45,154 bases of DNA, from NCBI GenBank assembly GCA_016215105.1, contig JACRLJ010000107.1, positions 1 to 45,154 of the forward strand, given 5' to 3'. Shown here one piece after another: positions 1 to 7,982 of the stretch. The notes beneath the pieces were generated by a model. That model made no database searches. It saw only the letters and a program-made list of their open reading frames with translations, and had not been told where the DNA came from. The translations under genes and the position numbers were made by a program. How positions within the stretch are numbered: position 1 is the first letter of the stretch; each line of letters opens with the position of its first letter. The DNA is from Candidatus Hydrogenedentota bacterium. Its GTDB lineage: Bacteria; Hydrogenedentota; Hydrogenedentia; Hydrogenedentales; SLHB01.

Positions 1-82
1 ACGAAAAGCGAGTCAGTCCCCGTTTTTCGCTTGAGCCGCGTGTCTAACTACGGCGTTTCAACTTTGGTTCGCTACACTATCC
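1..82 (-). repeat. Dispersed repeat family T, copy 1 (partial at window edge)
   Basis: Read on the minus strand, this stretch starts TAGTGTAGCGAACCAAAGTT and ends in GGGGACTGACTCGCTTTTCG. It matches the copies at 29954-30069 and 45069-45154. Its first three bases are the TAG stop of the GH29 reading frame, so the repeat abuts the gene directly. The window edge cuts it off before the AAAGCG hairpin part seen in the copy near 30 kb. Confidence 0.85.
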
Positions 83-307
83 GCCGATTTCCATCGCCAA
101 AACCGACACCGCGGGATCAGGCGCGTCCTTCGGGAGAAGCACCGTTACGCCATCGGGACGGGCCTCGGTCTTGAGCGGCGTGTGCGCCGGATCGGTCATC
201 AGATACGCGCGCCGCAGTTGGTCGCCCTTGACCGCCACGTCGAGTCGGCCGTTGGCGGGCCAGTCAAACACGTGGGCATACACCTTGCCCGGTTTGATCG
301 TGTACCG
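77..307 (-). pseudogene. C-terminal part of the GH29 alpha-L-fucosidase beyond an in-frame TGA
   Basis: This stretch continues the fucosidase in exactly the same reading frame after the TGA at 308-310. It reads RYTIKPGKVYAHVFDWPANG and on to LAMEIGG before a TAG stop. That is the usual C-terminal beta-sandwich start of GH29 enzymes (W-G-R-x-T, then xVYAHVFxWP). About 76 residues would be lost if the TGA is read as stop. Within it, a start at Met 281-283 is the only local ATG and is an internal methionine-like position (VYAHV), not a believable gene start. Confidence 0.8.
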
Positions 308-1495
308 TCACCACGGCGCCGCGCCGTACGGACTCGCGGTGGTGCCGTAGATGGCGTCGCCATTGACGGCCATCCACTTCCCCATCTCCCGCATCCGGAC
401 CACGCTTTCCTCCGGGATGCTGCCGTCGCCTTTCGGCCCTACGTTTAACAGATAGTTGCCGCCCTTCGACACAATATCCACCAGCGTGCGCAGCAGCGTT
501 GGCGTCGATTTCCAGGCGGCGTCCTGTTCCGAATATCCCCACGACGTGTTCATCGTCATGCAGACTTCCCAGTCCACGCCGGGCGCGCCGGTGGCCGGCA
601 CGGTCTGCTCGGGCGTCGTGAAGTCGCCGTGCGCCGGCGTCCACTTCCGCAAGCGGTCCGAGGAATCCTCCTTCTCGATGTCGGGCGTATCGTACAGGCG
701 ATCGTTCGCAATGATGGCCGGCTGCAAGCTCCGCACCATCGCCGTCAGTTCATCCGAGCGCCAGAAGGGTCCGTCATTTCCCGCCTTCGAGAAATCCCAC
801 CACAGGATGTCGATGGGACCGTAGTTGGACATCAGTTCGCGCACTTGGTTGTGAAGGTAATTCACATAGATGGCATGGTTGCGCGGACCGTTGGGGGATG
901 GCTGGCCGTGGCGCGGGTGGGGCAGCTTATTGGCCGCATCGTAGTCGTACTGCGGGTGATGCCAATCAATGACGGAATGGTAGAACCCCACTTTCAGTCC
1001 CGCGCCATGAACTGCTTCGACGATCTCCCTGCACAGGTCGCGGCCCACGGTATCGTAGGCGTCGAAATCGGTGTACTGCGAATTGAAGATGCCAAACCCT
1101 TCGTGATGTTTCGATGTGAAGACCAGATAGCGGCAGCCCGCGTCATGCGCCAGCGCCGCCCATTCCGAAGCAAAGCCGGGTTCGGGCCGGAAATGCGGGA
1201 TGGCCTCGTGGGCATACTCCCACGTATCCGCCTTCACCGCCTGTTCAATCCACTCCATCCCCCCGCTCGAACCGGTGGACTGGCCTCTCCAATTTCCCGC
1301 CAGGCCCGAGTACAAGCCCCAATGCACGAACATCCCAAACCGCGCCTCACGCCACCATGCCATTCGCGCGTCGCGCGCCGCTTTCGTCTCCATACTGGTC
1401 CCCGTCTCCTTTGCCGCTTCCTCGGCGCGGCCCAACGAGGTCGCGCCTAACATCATTGCCGCCACCAACATGGCTACCGGTATCTTCGTATTCAT
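308..1495 (-). CDS. Alpha-L-fucosidase, GH29, secreted, interrupted by a premature stop
   Basis: GH29 enzymes release alpha-linked L-fucose by a retaining mechanism. The start at 1495 (MNTKIPVAMLVAAMMLG) gives a clear signal peptide and is preceded by GGAGA about 5 bases upstream; an upstream in-frame ATG at 1528 lacks both. Family blocks are plain: WWREARFGMFVHWGLYS near residue 45, FTSKHHEGFGIF, and ILWWDF, where Asp234 is the expected nucleophile. The frame ends at TGA 308-310 right after PYGAAPW, where homologues continue W-G-R. A single base (TGA for GGA) would restore Gly and a protein of about 472 residues. The catalytic barrel is complete, so a truncated but possibly folded product cannot be excluded. 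It is either a recent nonsense mutation or a sequence error. Confidence 0.88.
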   Translation of the reverse strand: MNTKIPVAMLVAAMMLGATSLGRAEEAAKETGTSMETKAARDARMAWWREARFGMFVHWGLYSGLAGNWRGQSTGSSGGMEWIEQAVKADTWEYAHEAIPHFRPEPGFASEWAALAHDAGCRYLVFTSKHHEGFGIFNSQYTDFDAYDTVGRDLCREIVEAVHGAGLKVGFYHSVIDWHHPQYDYDAANKLPHPRHGQPSPNGPRNHAIYVNYLHNQVRELMSNYGPIDILWWDFSKAGNDGPFWRSDELTAMVRSLQPAIIANDRLYDTPDIEKEDSSDRLRKWTPAHGDFTTPEQTVPATGAPGVDWEVCMTMNTSWGYSEQDAAWKSTPTLLRTLVDIVSKGGNYLLNVGPKGDGSIPEESVVRMREMGKWMAVNGDAIYGTTASPYGAAPW

Positions 1496-1697
1496 CTGAT
1501 TCTCCGTACAGACACTATCGGTCCCCATGACCCAGCCTGCGGCGAGTATACGGCATCAGAAACGGCTGCTCAATAGACGTCGGCGACGTCAACACGCGCA
1601 CGCTCCAACATGTTGCGTTTTTCCGCAAAGTCGTGCAGTATGGTGGTGAGGATTCGGTGAACGCGGTGTTCAAATCGATGCGGAGTACCATAGCGCC

Positions 1698-2684
1698 ATG
1701 ACTATCACATCCACCCAGACGGGTCTATCTCCGCAGCAACAGGAGACGTTTCTTCGCGAGGGCTATCTGGTCGTCGAAGACCTGTTCACCGACGCGGACC
1801 TCCAACCCGTCATTGGCGAGATCAACGAAGAAGTCACCCGGCGCGCCGGCGAGGCCGTGTCTGCGGGAGAACTGTCGAGCGTGTTTGCGGAGGCCGGTTT
1901 CGAGCGCCAACTCACCTTGATCAGCCGCGAGACCGACAAGGTCGCCCGGTCCATCTGGAACGGAATTCTGTGCGGTCCCGCGATATTCAACCTGATTCGT
2001 CATCCGAAACTGCTCGACGTTGCTGAGTCGCTCTGCGGTCCGGAACTCATCGCCAGCAGCGTCTACCGTCTGCGTCCGAAGATTCCACATTACGGCTTTG
2101 GCGCGGTGCCGTGGCACCAGGACTCCGGGTACTTCGAGCCGTATTGCGACAAGGCGCTGGTGCTGACCGTGTGGCTGCCGCTAGTGGACGCTACGCCGGA
2201 GAACGGTTGCCTCGAAGTCATACCGCGCAAACACCAGGGGGAAGTCGCGGCCCACACCACCCATGCGCCAACCGGCTACCTGGTGATTCGTGAGGACGCC
2301 ATGCCCCAGGGACCGAGTGTGCTCGCGCCGGTGCGCAAAGGGGGCGCGCTCCTGCTCACGAACCGCACTCCGCACGCGAGCGGGCTGAACACGACCGACA
2401 TTGTCCGGTGGAGTATGGACCTGCGGTATCAGAGCGCGGCCCTTCCGACGAACGCGGCCATTCCTCGACTGGACGGCGAGAGTGTCCCCTCGCCCGAACG
2501 CGGCGTTCCCGTTGCGTGCTATCCGCCCGAGGCCGATTTCCTCGTTCGCAGCCGGCTGCGTCCGCACGCGGTGGTCACGGACCCGGCGGAATTCCAGCGC
2601 CTGCGGACAACACACCAAGCGCGGCCCGTAACGGATCGTTGGCGGCTTACGGACACCCCCTTCTGGAATGTAAGGGGCCAATAG
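1698..2684 (+). CDS. Phytanoyl-CoA dioxygenase (PhyH) family protein
   Basis: A 328-residue protein of the PhyH family of non-haem Fe(II)/2-oxoglutarate oxygenases. The iron triad is visible as His-Gln-Asp in VPWHQDSGYFEP (about residue 139) and a distal His in TPHASGLN (about residue 225); Arg in RWSMDLRYQS is the likely 2-oxoglutarate ligand. The N-terminal segment QQQETFLREGYLVVEDLF is typical of the family. No signal peptide, so cytoplasmic. The substrate cannot be told from sequence: this family covers phytanoyl-CoA, ectoine and many natural-product hydroxylases, and large paralogous sets are common in planctomycete-like genomes. It stands alone and diverges from the fucosidase across a 200-bp gap. 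GGAG lies somewhat far upstream (about 15 bases) of the ATG. Confidence 0.88.
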   Translation: MTITSTQTGLSPQQQETFLREGYLVVEDLFTDADLQPVIGEINEEVTRRAGEAVSAGELSSVFAEAGFERQLTLISRETDKVARSIWNGILCGPAIFNLIRHPKLLDVAESLCGPELIASSVYRLRPKIPHYGFGAVPWHQDSGYFEPYCDKALVLTVWLPLVDATPENGCLEVIPRKHQGEVAAHTTHAPTGYLVIREDAMPQGPSVLAPVRKGGALLLTNRTPHASGLNTTDIVRWSMDLRYQSAALPTNAAIPRLDGESVPSPERGVPVACYPPEADFLVRSRLRPHAVVTDPAEFQRLRTTHQARPVTDRWRLTDTPFWNVRGQ

Positions 2685-3132
2685 CGGATCATTTGACCTC
2701 GTTAAAATGAGATACTCGAATTCGGGAATTCGATTCAAGACTTCGCCAGAATCGATATCGATACTGTCTTGACGACCGGCGCAATTGATCCTAGTTACAT
2801 CCGCTGAGAATCCGGCCAACAGGTCGGCTTCCTGACCGCGCCTTTAGAGCACCGTTCGAATTTCTTTCCTCTCCGGCTACTTACAAACCCTTGCGACAAT
2901 ACCAACCGATGAGTCTGAATTACTCATAGTACCGAGCATCCGGAACAAGCTACTCCTTTGATTCTGAGGGCATTATTGGAATAGTGAGAAAGTCCAGAAT
3001 GCAGGTGTCTACCTTCCAGTGAAGTTGGACGTTAGCTCAATGGAGGCCAATCCAGGTCATTGGCTCTTGGGGTCGTAAACAGCATCCTTTTGCGGAAACT
3101 TTACCGCCCAAACTTCAGAGGAGAAGAAGACG
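2685..3132. other. Intergenic stretch of 448 bp, no gene seen
   Basis: No convincing coding frame. It is more AT-rich than its surroundings and holds two perfect palindromes, TCGAATTCGGGAATTCGA at 2716-2733 and ATCGATATCGAT at 2751-2762. The methyltransferase gene that follows has a good GAGGAGAAG ribosome site just before 3133. I see no clear promoter. Confidence 0.5.
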
Positions 3133-3921
3133 ATGGAGCGAACGGAGTTTTTTGAGACTGCGGTTCAGCAGGGTTTCTACGGGAATGAAAAGACCTCGCT
3201 CTGGGGCAAGAAAGATAACGTTCGTCGCTTCTGGGAGGATATCTTCACCAAATTGCTCCTGCGTCCTGCGGTCGCGCAATTGCTCAAGGAAGAACCGCGC
3301 CTTCGAGTAGTCGACCTCGGCTGCGGAAGCGGGGAAGGGCTGGACTTGCTTCGGCACATTCCCCTCGGGGCTTCGCCTCACGAGCCTAGCCAGAATTTCC
3401 TGCTGAACTGGCCCGAAATAGAAATCTACGACGGTGTAGATTTGTCGTCAGCGATGATTCTGCAGGGACAAACCAACTACGCGAATCGAGATAATGCCCA
3501 ATTCCCCGTTGGCGACTTGTCCCAAGGTTTTCCCCTGACTGACAGACCTCCGTACCATCTCTACCTCTCAACGTACGCGTCGCTCTCCCACTTAACATTT
3601 CCCGAACTCGAACACCTACTATGCGACATTTTCAAGCATGCGCAGGAGCATGCATACGTCTTGATTGATGTTTACGGACGTTGGTCGCCGGAATGGCCGG
3701 TCTATTGGTCCGCGAGTGCGAGCAAACTCGAACCGTATACCATGGCTTACCTGTACGATCAGCGGCAGCTGGATAGGGAATCGGTTGAGTGGTTTAAGGT
3801 CTCCTATTGGACCGCCGCCGAATTAGAAAGCGCGGTCCGGCGCGCTGCCGAAAAAGCAGGTGTCCGCGTGAACGTCAGCGCCATGAAGGATCGCTCCATA
3901 TTGGTCGGGCGTCGATCGTGA
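3133..3921 (+). CDS. Class I SAM-dependent methyltransferase
   Basis: A 262-residue protein with motif I RVVDLGCGSGEGLDLL near residues 57-72 and an acidic residue in DGVDLSSAM that would bind the SAM ribose. Later strands (YHLYLSTYASLSHLT, HAYVLIDVYGRWSPEW) match the Rossmann-like fold. The substrate is unknown. A strong GAGGAGAAGAAG ribosome site precedes the ATG. The frame ends SILVGRRS-TGA. The frame shifted by one base then reads DYRGEISALCTDLRYLESSA and remains protein-like to 4315, so this gene is probably the first part of a longer protein of roughly 390 residues split by an indel near 3905-3920. An alternative is two overlapping genes, but the second has no good start. Confidence 0.8.
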   Translation: MERTEFFETAVQQGFYGNEKTSLWGKKDNVRRFWEDIFTKLLLRPAVAQLLKEEPRLRVVDLGCGSGEGLDLLRHIPLGASPHEPSQNFLLNWPEIEIYDGVDLSSAMILQGQTNYANRDNAQFPVGDLSQGFPLTDRPPYHLYLSTYASLSHLTFPELEHLLCDIFKHAQEHAYVLIDVYGRWSPEWPVYWSASASKLEPYTMAYLYDQRQLDRESVEWFKVSYWTAAELESAVRRAAEKAGVRVNVSAMKDRSILVGRRS

Positions 3922-3943
3922 CTATCGAGGCGAGATTTCCGCT

Positions 3944-4315
3944 TTGTGCACCGATCTGCGCTATCTGGAGAGTTCCGCATCGTCTGCGCCAGAGGCGTTT
4001 GCGCGCATTCGCGAGTACGCCGGGCAGTGGCAAGTTGTCGTAGACACCGTGTCGGCCCTGATGCGCCAAGATCGTCCCGAAGTAAAGCGACTGATTGAGT
4101 CCGCAGAGCCGGCATTGTCCGATGAACTCAAAATGCTGGCTTGGACCTATCGGAATGCCGATCGGTTTCCGGTTGTAGATTTTTGGGCCAGTGTTATGGG
4201 ACCGCAGGTGGCATGCGTGCTACGCAATCTCGAAATGTCGTTGCCACCGGGATTAGGGTGCGGGCACGGTCTTCTGTGTATGCTGGAAATCGAAGCAGGC
4301 AATTCTGCCGCATAA
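3944..4315 (+). CDS. Probable frameshifted C-terminal part of the preceding methyltransferase
   Basis: A 123-residue frame with natural amino-acid composition (ALSDELKMLAWTYRNADRFP, VVDFWASVMGPQ). It opens only with TTG at 3944 and has at best a weak ribosome site, yet its frame is open upstream into the end of the methyltransferase gene with the protein-like stretch DRDYRGEISAL. I read it as the helical C-terminal domain of that protein, separated by a one-base shift. I do not recognise the domain. If it is independent, it would be a small cytoplasmic protein of unknown role translationally coupled to the upstream gene. Confidence 0.55.
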   Translation: MCTDLRYLESSASSAPEAFARIREYAGQWQVVVDTVSALMRQDRPEVKRLIESAEPALSDELKMLAWTYRNADRFPVVDFWASVMGPQVACVLRNLEMSLPPGLGCGHGLLCMLEIEAGNSAA

Positions 4316-4492
4316 CCGGCGGCCTGACGCGTTAGACGGAGGAACCGGACGCTGTGAACATTGCTTGGGATGTGCCGAGTGGAAGATCTTGGCGATTGAT
4401 CGGCGAGGCCGGACGGCGATGGGGATTCCCGAAGGTGAACTCTTGCAGGCAGATCGGGTATTACAGACTTCAGAAAGTGAGACTCGTATACC

Positions 4493-5803
4493 GTGCGCCT
4501 CAGCAAGTCAATGCTATGGACCACTGCAATTGCGCTATCGTTAGTGTGCGCAGTTGTCTCGGTTCGCTTGTGTTTCCCTTCGCGTCCCTGGCCGCCGAAG
4601 CCGCTCGACACGGCGTTCTACGTGTGGCAAAACCAGTGGAACGACGGCGTGCGGAGCGCCGTTGAGAGGGCCGCGAAGACCACGCACCACTTCATGGTGT
4701 CTCTGGGGGAAGTGAGCGTATCGGCGAACGGCTTCACGTTTAACGCGGCTCAGCCGGATTGGAAAGTACTCGCCGAATCGCAGGTCAAGACAACCATTGT
4801 TCTGCGGGTCGGTGTCGGGTTGAACAAACTACTCACGGCGGACTCCTTCGAGAAATCCCACCGCTATCTCGCATCTTTGCTGAACGACATTCTCGCTACC
4901 GCGAAACAGAATGGCGCCGCCCTCACCGGGATTCAGATGGATTACGACAGCCCGACCTCGGGACTCGCCGCGTATCGGCGCCTGATGAATGCCCTGCGCG
5001 GGGACATTCCCGGCGTCGAATGGTCTGTTACCGCGCTGCCCACGTGGACGAAGGACCCGGACTTTCCCGCCTTGGTCAAAGACCTGTCCTACTATGTGCT
5101 CCAGGTCCACTCGCTTGAACCGCCTACGAGCATTGACAAACCGATCGTGCTATTCGATCCATCCAAGACCGAAGGCTATCTGCGCCGGGCCGCGTCGATC
5201 GGGGTTCCGTTTTACGTCGCGTTGCCCACGTATGGTTATCAGGTCGCGTTTGACGAAAAGGGGCACTTCATTGCTCTGTCCGCCGAAGGTCCGAGTCATG
5301 CGTGGAAGCCCGGCGTTCAAGTGCGCACCGCCATGTCCGATCCTGCCGCGATCGCCAAGACCGTCCAGCAACTTGGAGCGAGTACTCCTCCCCCGTGCAT
5401 TGGGATCGCATGGTTCCGCCTGCCCGTCGAATCCGACGAACTGAACTGGTCCTGGTCCACCCTTGAAGTAGTGCGGCAGGGCCGCGCGCCACGTGTCGCG
5501 TATACGGCCGAGATCCGGAACCCGAGTCCGAATCTCTACGAAATCTGGATCAGCAACACGGGCGAATCCAATGTCGCCCAGAAGATCCAGTTCGACGTCC
5601 ATTGGCAGGATACGAGACCTCAGGTTCATGATCTGGTCAATGAGTTCCAGGCCGTCAAAGGGGGACCAGAATCGGCCCTGCGTCTCGCCGGCCCAGCTCC
5701 GCGGCAGGGAAAACCACTCATGGTGGGATGGTTTCGCTTCGCTCCGCGGGATTCCGAAGTGAAGCCGCCGTTGCGCAGCGGGGATGTGGCGGTCACGCCG
5801 TAA
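4493..5803 (+). CDS. DUF3142 domain protein, secreted or membrane-anchored
   Basis: A 436-residue protein starting at GTG with an N-terminal hydrophobic segment (SMLWTTAIALSLVCAVVSV) that serves as signal peptide or anchor. After it comes DTAFYVWQNQWNDGVRSAVE, the hallmark opening of DUF3142 proteins. The middle (GIQMDYDSPTSGLAAYRRLM, VEWSVTALPTW, SYYVLQVHSLEPP, GVPFYVALPTYGYQ) follows a TIM-barrel glycosidase-like rhythm with an acidic residue after strand 4 (QMDYD). A C-terminal segment from about residue 340 looks like a beta-sandwich. The biochemical activity of DUF3142 is not known to me. It is the only gene between the methyltransferase and trpB, separated from both, so probably its own unit. 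Confidence 0.8.
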   Translation: MRLSKSMLWTTAIALSLVCAVVSVRLCFPSRPWPPKPLDTAFYVWQNQWNDGVRSAVERAAKTTHHFMVSLGEVSVSANGFTFNAAQPDWKVLAESQVKTTIVLRVGVGLNKLLTADSFEKSHRYLASLLNDILATAKQNGAALTGIQMDYDSPTSGLAAYRRLMNALRGDIPGVEWSVTALPTWTKDPDFPALVKDLSYYVLQVHSLEPPTSIDKPIVLFDPSKTEGYLRRAASIGVPFYVALPTYGYQVAFDEKGHFIALSAEGPSHAWKPGVQVRTAMSDPAAIAKTVQQLGASTPPPCIGIAWFRLPVESDELNWSWSTLEVVRQGRAPRVAYTAEIRNPSPNLYEIWISNTGESNVAQKIQFDVHWQDTRPQVHDLVNEFQAVKGGPESALRLAGPAPRQGKPLMVGWFRFAPRDSEVKPPLRSGDVAVTP

Positions 5804-5878
5804 GAAACGCCTCAAATCCAAGGGCCAACGGCCCCCAGATCACGTCCGATTTCGTGACAAGATTTGCGCGGGGCAAAA

Positions 5879-5887
5879 TGCTATGAT
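5879..5887 (+). promoter_or_regulatory. Possible extended -10 element upstream of trpB
   Basis: TGCTATGAT fits an extended -10 (TGn plus TATGAT), 83 bases before the trpB start. No good -35 is spaced correctly, which extended -10 promoters can tolerate. The support is weak in a genome with unknown sigma preferences. Confidence 0.3.
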
Positions 5888-5969
5888 TCCCGCGACTGAG
5901 CAAAGCACGGCGGTCCATGGGGGAGCGTCGTGAATCGGGAGCAATCGTAAGATTAGAGGAAGAAGACCC

Positions 5970-7340
5970 ATGGATCAGTACAACATCACGCTCAATCCCA
6001 AAGACATGCCAGACGCCTGGTACAACATCAACGCCGACATGCCCGAGCCGATGGCGCCGCCGTTGCATCCCGGCACGATGAAGCCGGTTGGCCCAGACGA
6101 CCTTTCGGCTATCTTCCCGATGGGGCTTATCCAGCAGGAAATGTCCGCCGATCCCATGATCTCCATTCCCGGCGAAGTGATGGATAAGTACCGCCTGTGG
6201 CGCTCGACTCCCCTGCGCCGCGCGTATCGCCTTGAAAAGGCTCTGAATACTCCCGCGAAGATCTATTACAAGAACGAAAGCGTGTGTCCGGGCGGCAGTC
6301 ACAAGATTAACACCGCTATCGCGCAGGCCTATTACAACAAGGCCGAAGGCACCACGGAAATCACGACCGAGACCGGCGCGGGCCAGTGGGGCTCGGCGCT
6401 TTCGATTGCCTGCTCGATGCTGGGCATGAAGTGTACTGTGTACATGGTCCGCGTGAGCTACGATCACAAGCCCTACCGCCGCGTTCTCATGCAGACCTAT
6501 GGCGGCAATGTGATTCCCAGCCCGAGCCCGACGACGAATTCCGGCCGCGCGTTCCTTGCAGCCGACCCGGACACGACCGGCAGTCTGGGCATGGCGATTT
6601 CCGAGGCGGTCGAGGTCGCGGCCACGAGTGGCGGGAAGATCAAATACAGCCTCGGGAGCGTGCTCAATCATGTTCTCTTGCACCAGACCATTATCGGTCT
6701 CGAAGCCAAGAAGCAGATGGAAAGCGTTGGCGCCTATCCGGATGTTGTCATCGCGTGCTGCGGCGGCGGCTCCAATTTCGGCGGAATAGCTTTCCCCTTT
6801 GCCCACGACAAGCTCCGCAAGGGAAAGAAGATCGACTTTATCGCTGTCGAACCGGCGGCGTGCCCGAGTCTGACTCGGGGAATCTACGCGTACGACTTTG
6901 GCGACACGGGCAAGCTGACACCGCTCTTGATGCAGTACACGCTCGGTCACGACTTCGTTCCCTCGGGCATTCACGCGGGCGGCTTGCGCTACCACGGCGT
7001 CGCATCACAACTCGCGTTGCTGGTCAAGAAGGGCGTTATGCGCGCAGTGGCGTACAAGCAGAATCCTGTGTTCGAGGCCGCGGTGATGTTTGCCAAGGCC
7101 GAAGGAATCATTCCCGCCCCCGAAACGTCGCACGCGATCCGCGCCGCCATTGACGAGGCCATCAAGTGCCGCGAGTCTGGCGAAGCGAAAACCATCCTGT
7201 TCAATCTAAGCGGTCACGGGCATTTCGACATGATGGCCTATGACGCGTACAACTCGGGCCAGCTTGTAGACCTTGAATTGGACGAGAAGGCGCTCGAAGC
7301 GGCCGAAGCCGCCATCCCGAAAGTAACCGCGCCGGCGTAA
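5970..7340 (+). CDS. trpB: Tryptophan synthase beta chain, TrpB2 type
   Basis: A PLP enzyme that joins indole and serine to give tryptophan. The 456-residue length and the N-terminal extension [20 protein letters not shown] are marks of the TrpB2 subgroup rather than TrpB1 (about 400 residues). The PLP lysine is Lys112 in [11 protein letters not shown], the phosphate loop is [10 protein letters not shown], and the ETGAGQWG loop carries the catalytic Glu. The tail [19 protein letters not shown] is also TrpB2-like. No trpA or other trp gene is nearby, as is common for TrpB2, which does not depend on TrpA in the usual way and is often thought to salvage indole. Flanked by a possible extended -10 upstream and a GC-rich hairpin downstream, so likely monocistronic. 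Confidence 0.92.
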   Translation: MDQYNITLNPKDMPDAWYNINADMPEPMAPPLHPGTMKPVGPDDLSAIFPMGLIQQEMSADPMISIPGEVMDKYRLWRSTPLRRAYRLEKALNTPAKIYYKNESVCPGGSHKINTAIAQAYYNKAEGTTEITTETGAGQWGSALSIACSMLGMKCTVYMVRVSYDHKPYRRVLMQTYGGNVIPSPSPTTNSGRAFLAADPDTTGSLGMAISEAVEVAATSGGKIKYSLGSVLNHVLLHQTIIGLEAKKQMESVGAYPDVVIACCGGGSNFGGIAFPFAHDKLRKGKKIDFIAVEPAACPSLTRGIYAYDFGDTGKLTPLLMQYTLGHDFVPSGIHAGGLRYHGVASQLALLVKKGVMRAVAYKQNPVFEAAVMFAKAEGIIPAPETSHAIRAAIDEAIKCRESGEAKTILFNLSGHGHFDMMAYDAYNSGQLVDLELDEKALEAAEAAIPKVTAPA

Positions 7341-7430
7341 AGCGCTCGATTCAAGCTTTCTGGTGTAAGCCCCGGCAGGGGCGTAAGAATCTGCGACTCG
7401 GTGTGAAGAGATCAGGAATTGAAGGCCTTT

Positions 7431-7450
7431 AGGCCCCCGCACGGGGGCCT
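7431..7450 (+). terminator. GC-rich hairpin after trpB
   Basis: AGGCCCCCGCACGGGGGCCT forms a perfect 9-bp stem with a two-base CA centre, 90 bases after the trpB stop and 44 before the next gene. The following TCTCTGT is only partly T-rich, so termination strength is uncertain. Confidence 0.55.
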
Positions 7451-7493
7451 TCTCTGTAATACTGGATCGGCTAGTTGCCTGGGAGACTGAAAA

Positions 7494-7982
7494 ATGAAGC
7501 TTGTCATTGTTCTTGCCGTGATTCTGGTGTCCGTCGCCGGTGAGCAGGCAGCCTGTGCGGCGGCGGCCGCAGAGACTGCCAGGCCCGATTGGTGGTTGAC
7601 GCCTTTCTGGGAAGGGACGGTTACGCACGGTGAAAGCCTGTTCTTCATCGAGTCTTCCGGCGAACGTCCCACGGCGGGATTGCTGTTCCACACGTCGAAA
7701 ATAGTTCGCGTCGAACAACCGAGTACAGGCTTGGTCCTCGTCGAGGGCAAGGATTACGCGCTCGGGGCCAACGGGCAGTCCGTGATTCTTCCCGAGGGCT
7801 CCCGTATTCCGTTCAAGAAGCTCGACGAGATGTATCCCGAAATTGGCGCGCCCCAATCCATCAAGCAACGCGTGGACGGCAAGAAGAGCCTCTTCTTCAG
7901 TGAAGGACACGTCTACCACGACCTTCAGGTCGAGGTCACGTATGAGCAGCAAACAGTTGCCGGCCACGATGGCCAAGCTTAA
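7494..7982 (+). CDS. N-terminal domain of a split SGNH/GDSL hydrolase, secreted
   Basis: A 162-residue frame with signal peptide (MKLVIVLAVILVSVAGEQA) followed by a beta-rich domain (WWLTPFWEGTVTHGESLFFI, KDYALGANGQSVILPEGSRI, HVYHDLQVEVTYE). In a family of secreted SGNH hydrolases, this domain is directly followed by a short linker and then the line LPxTxAKLxxGxxLKxxxxGDSI. Here that line lies in the next frame (from 7942), and the last residues of this frame (QQTVAGHDGQA) are out-of-frame reading of the same bases. The gene is thus probably the first part of one enzyme, broken by an indel near 7940, with a few linker residues possibly missing. Two overlapping genes making separate subunits is the alternative. 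Confidence 0.65.
   Translation: MKLVIVLAVILVSVAGEQAACAAAAAETARPDWWLTPFWEGTVTHGESLFFIESSGERPTAGLLFHTSKIVRVEQPSTGLVLVEGKDYALGANGQSVILPEGSRIPFKKLDEMYPEIGAPQSIKQRVDGKKSLFFSEGHVYHDLQVEVTYEQQTVAGHDGQA

Noticed and set aside
308-310. UGA read as glycine throughout the genome
   Set aside because: alaS, dnaE and several ATGA-overlapping gene pairs end in TGA at family-typical positions, so TGA is a normal stop here. The GH29 TGA is a local event.
3918-4043. GTGA overlap at the end of the first methyltransferase as start of a coupled gene
   Set aside because: The frame from that GTG reads an Arg-rich, short, motif-free peptide to 4043, while the neighbouring frame to 4315 is clearly protein-like.
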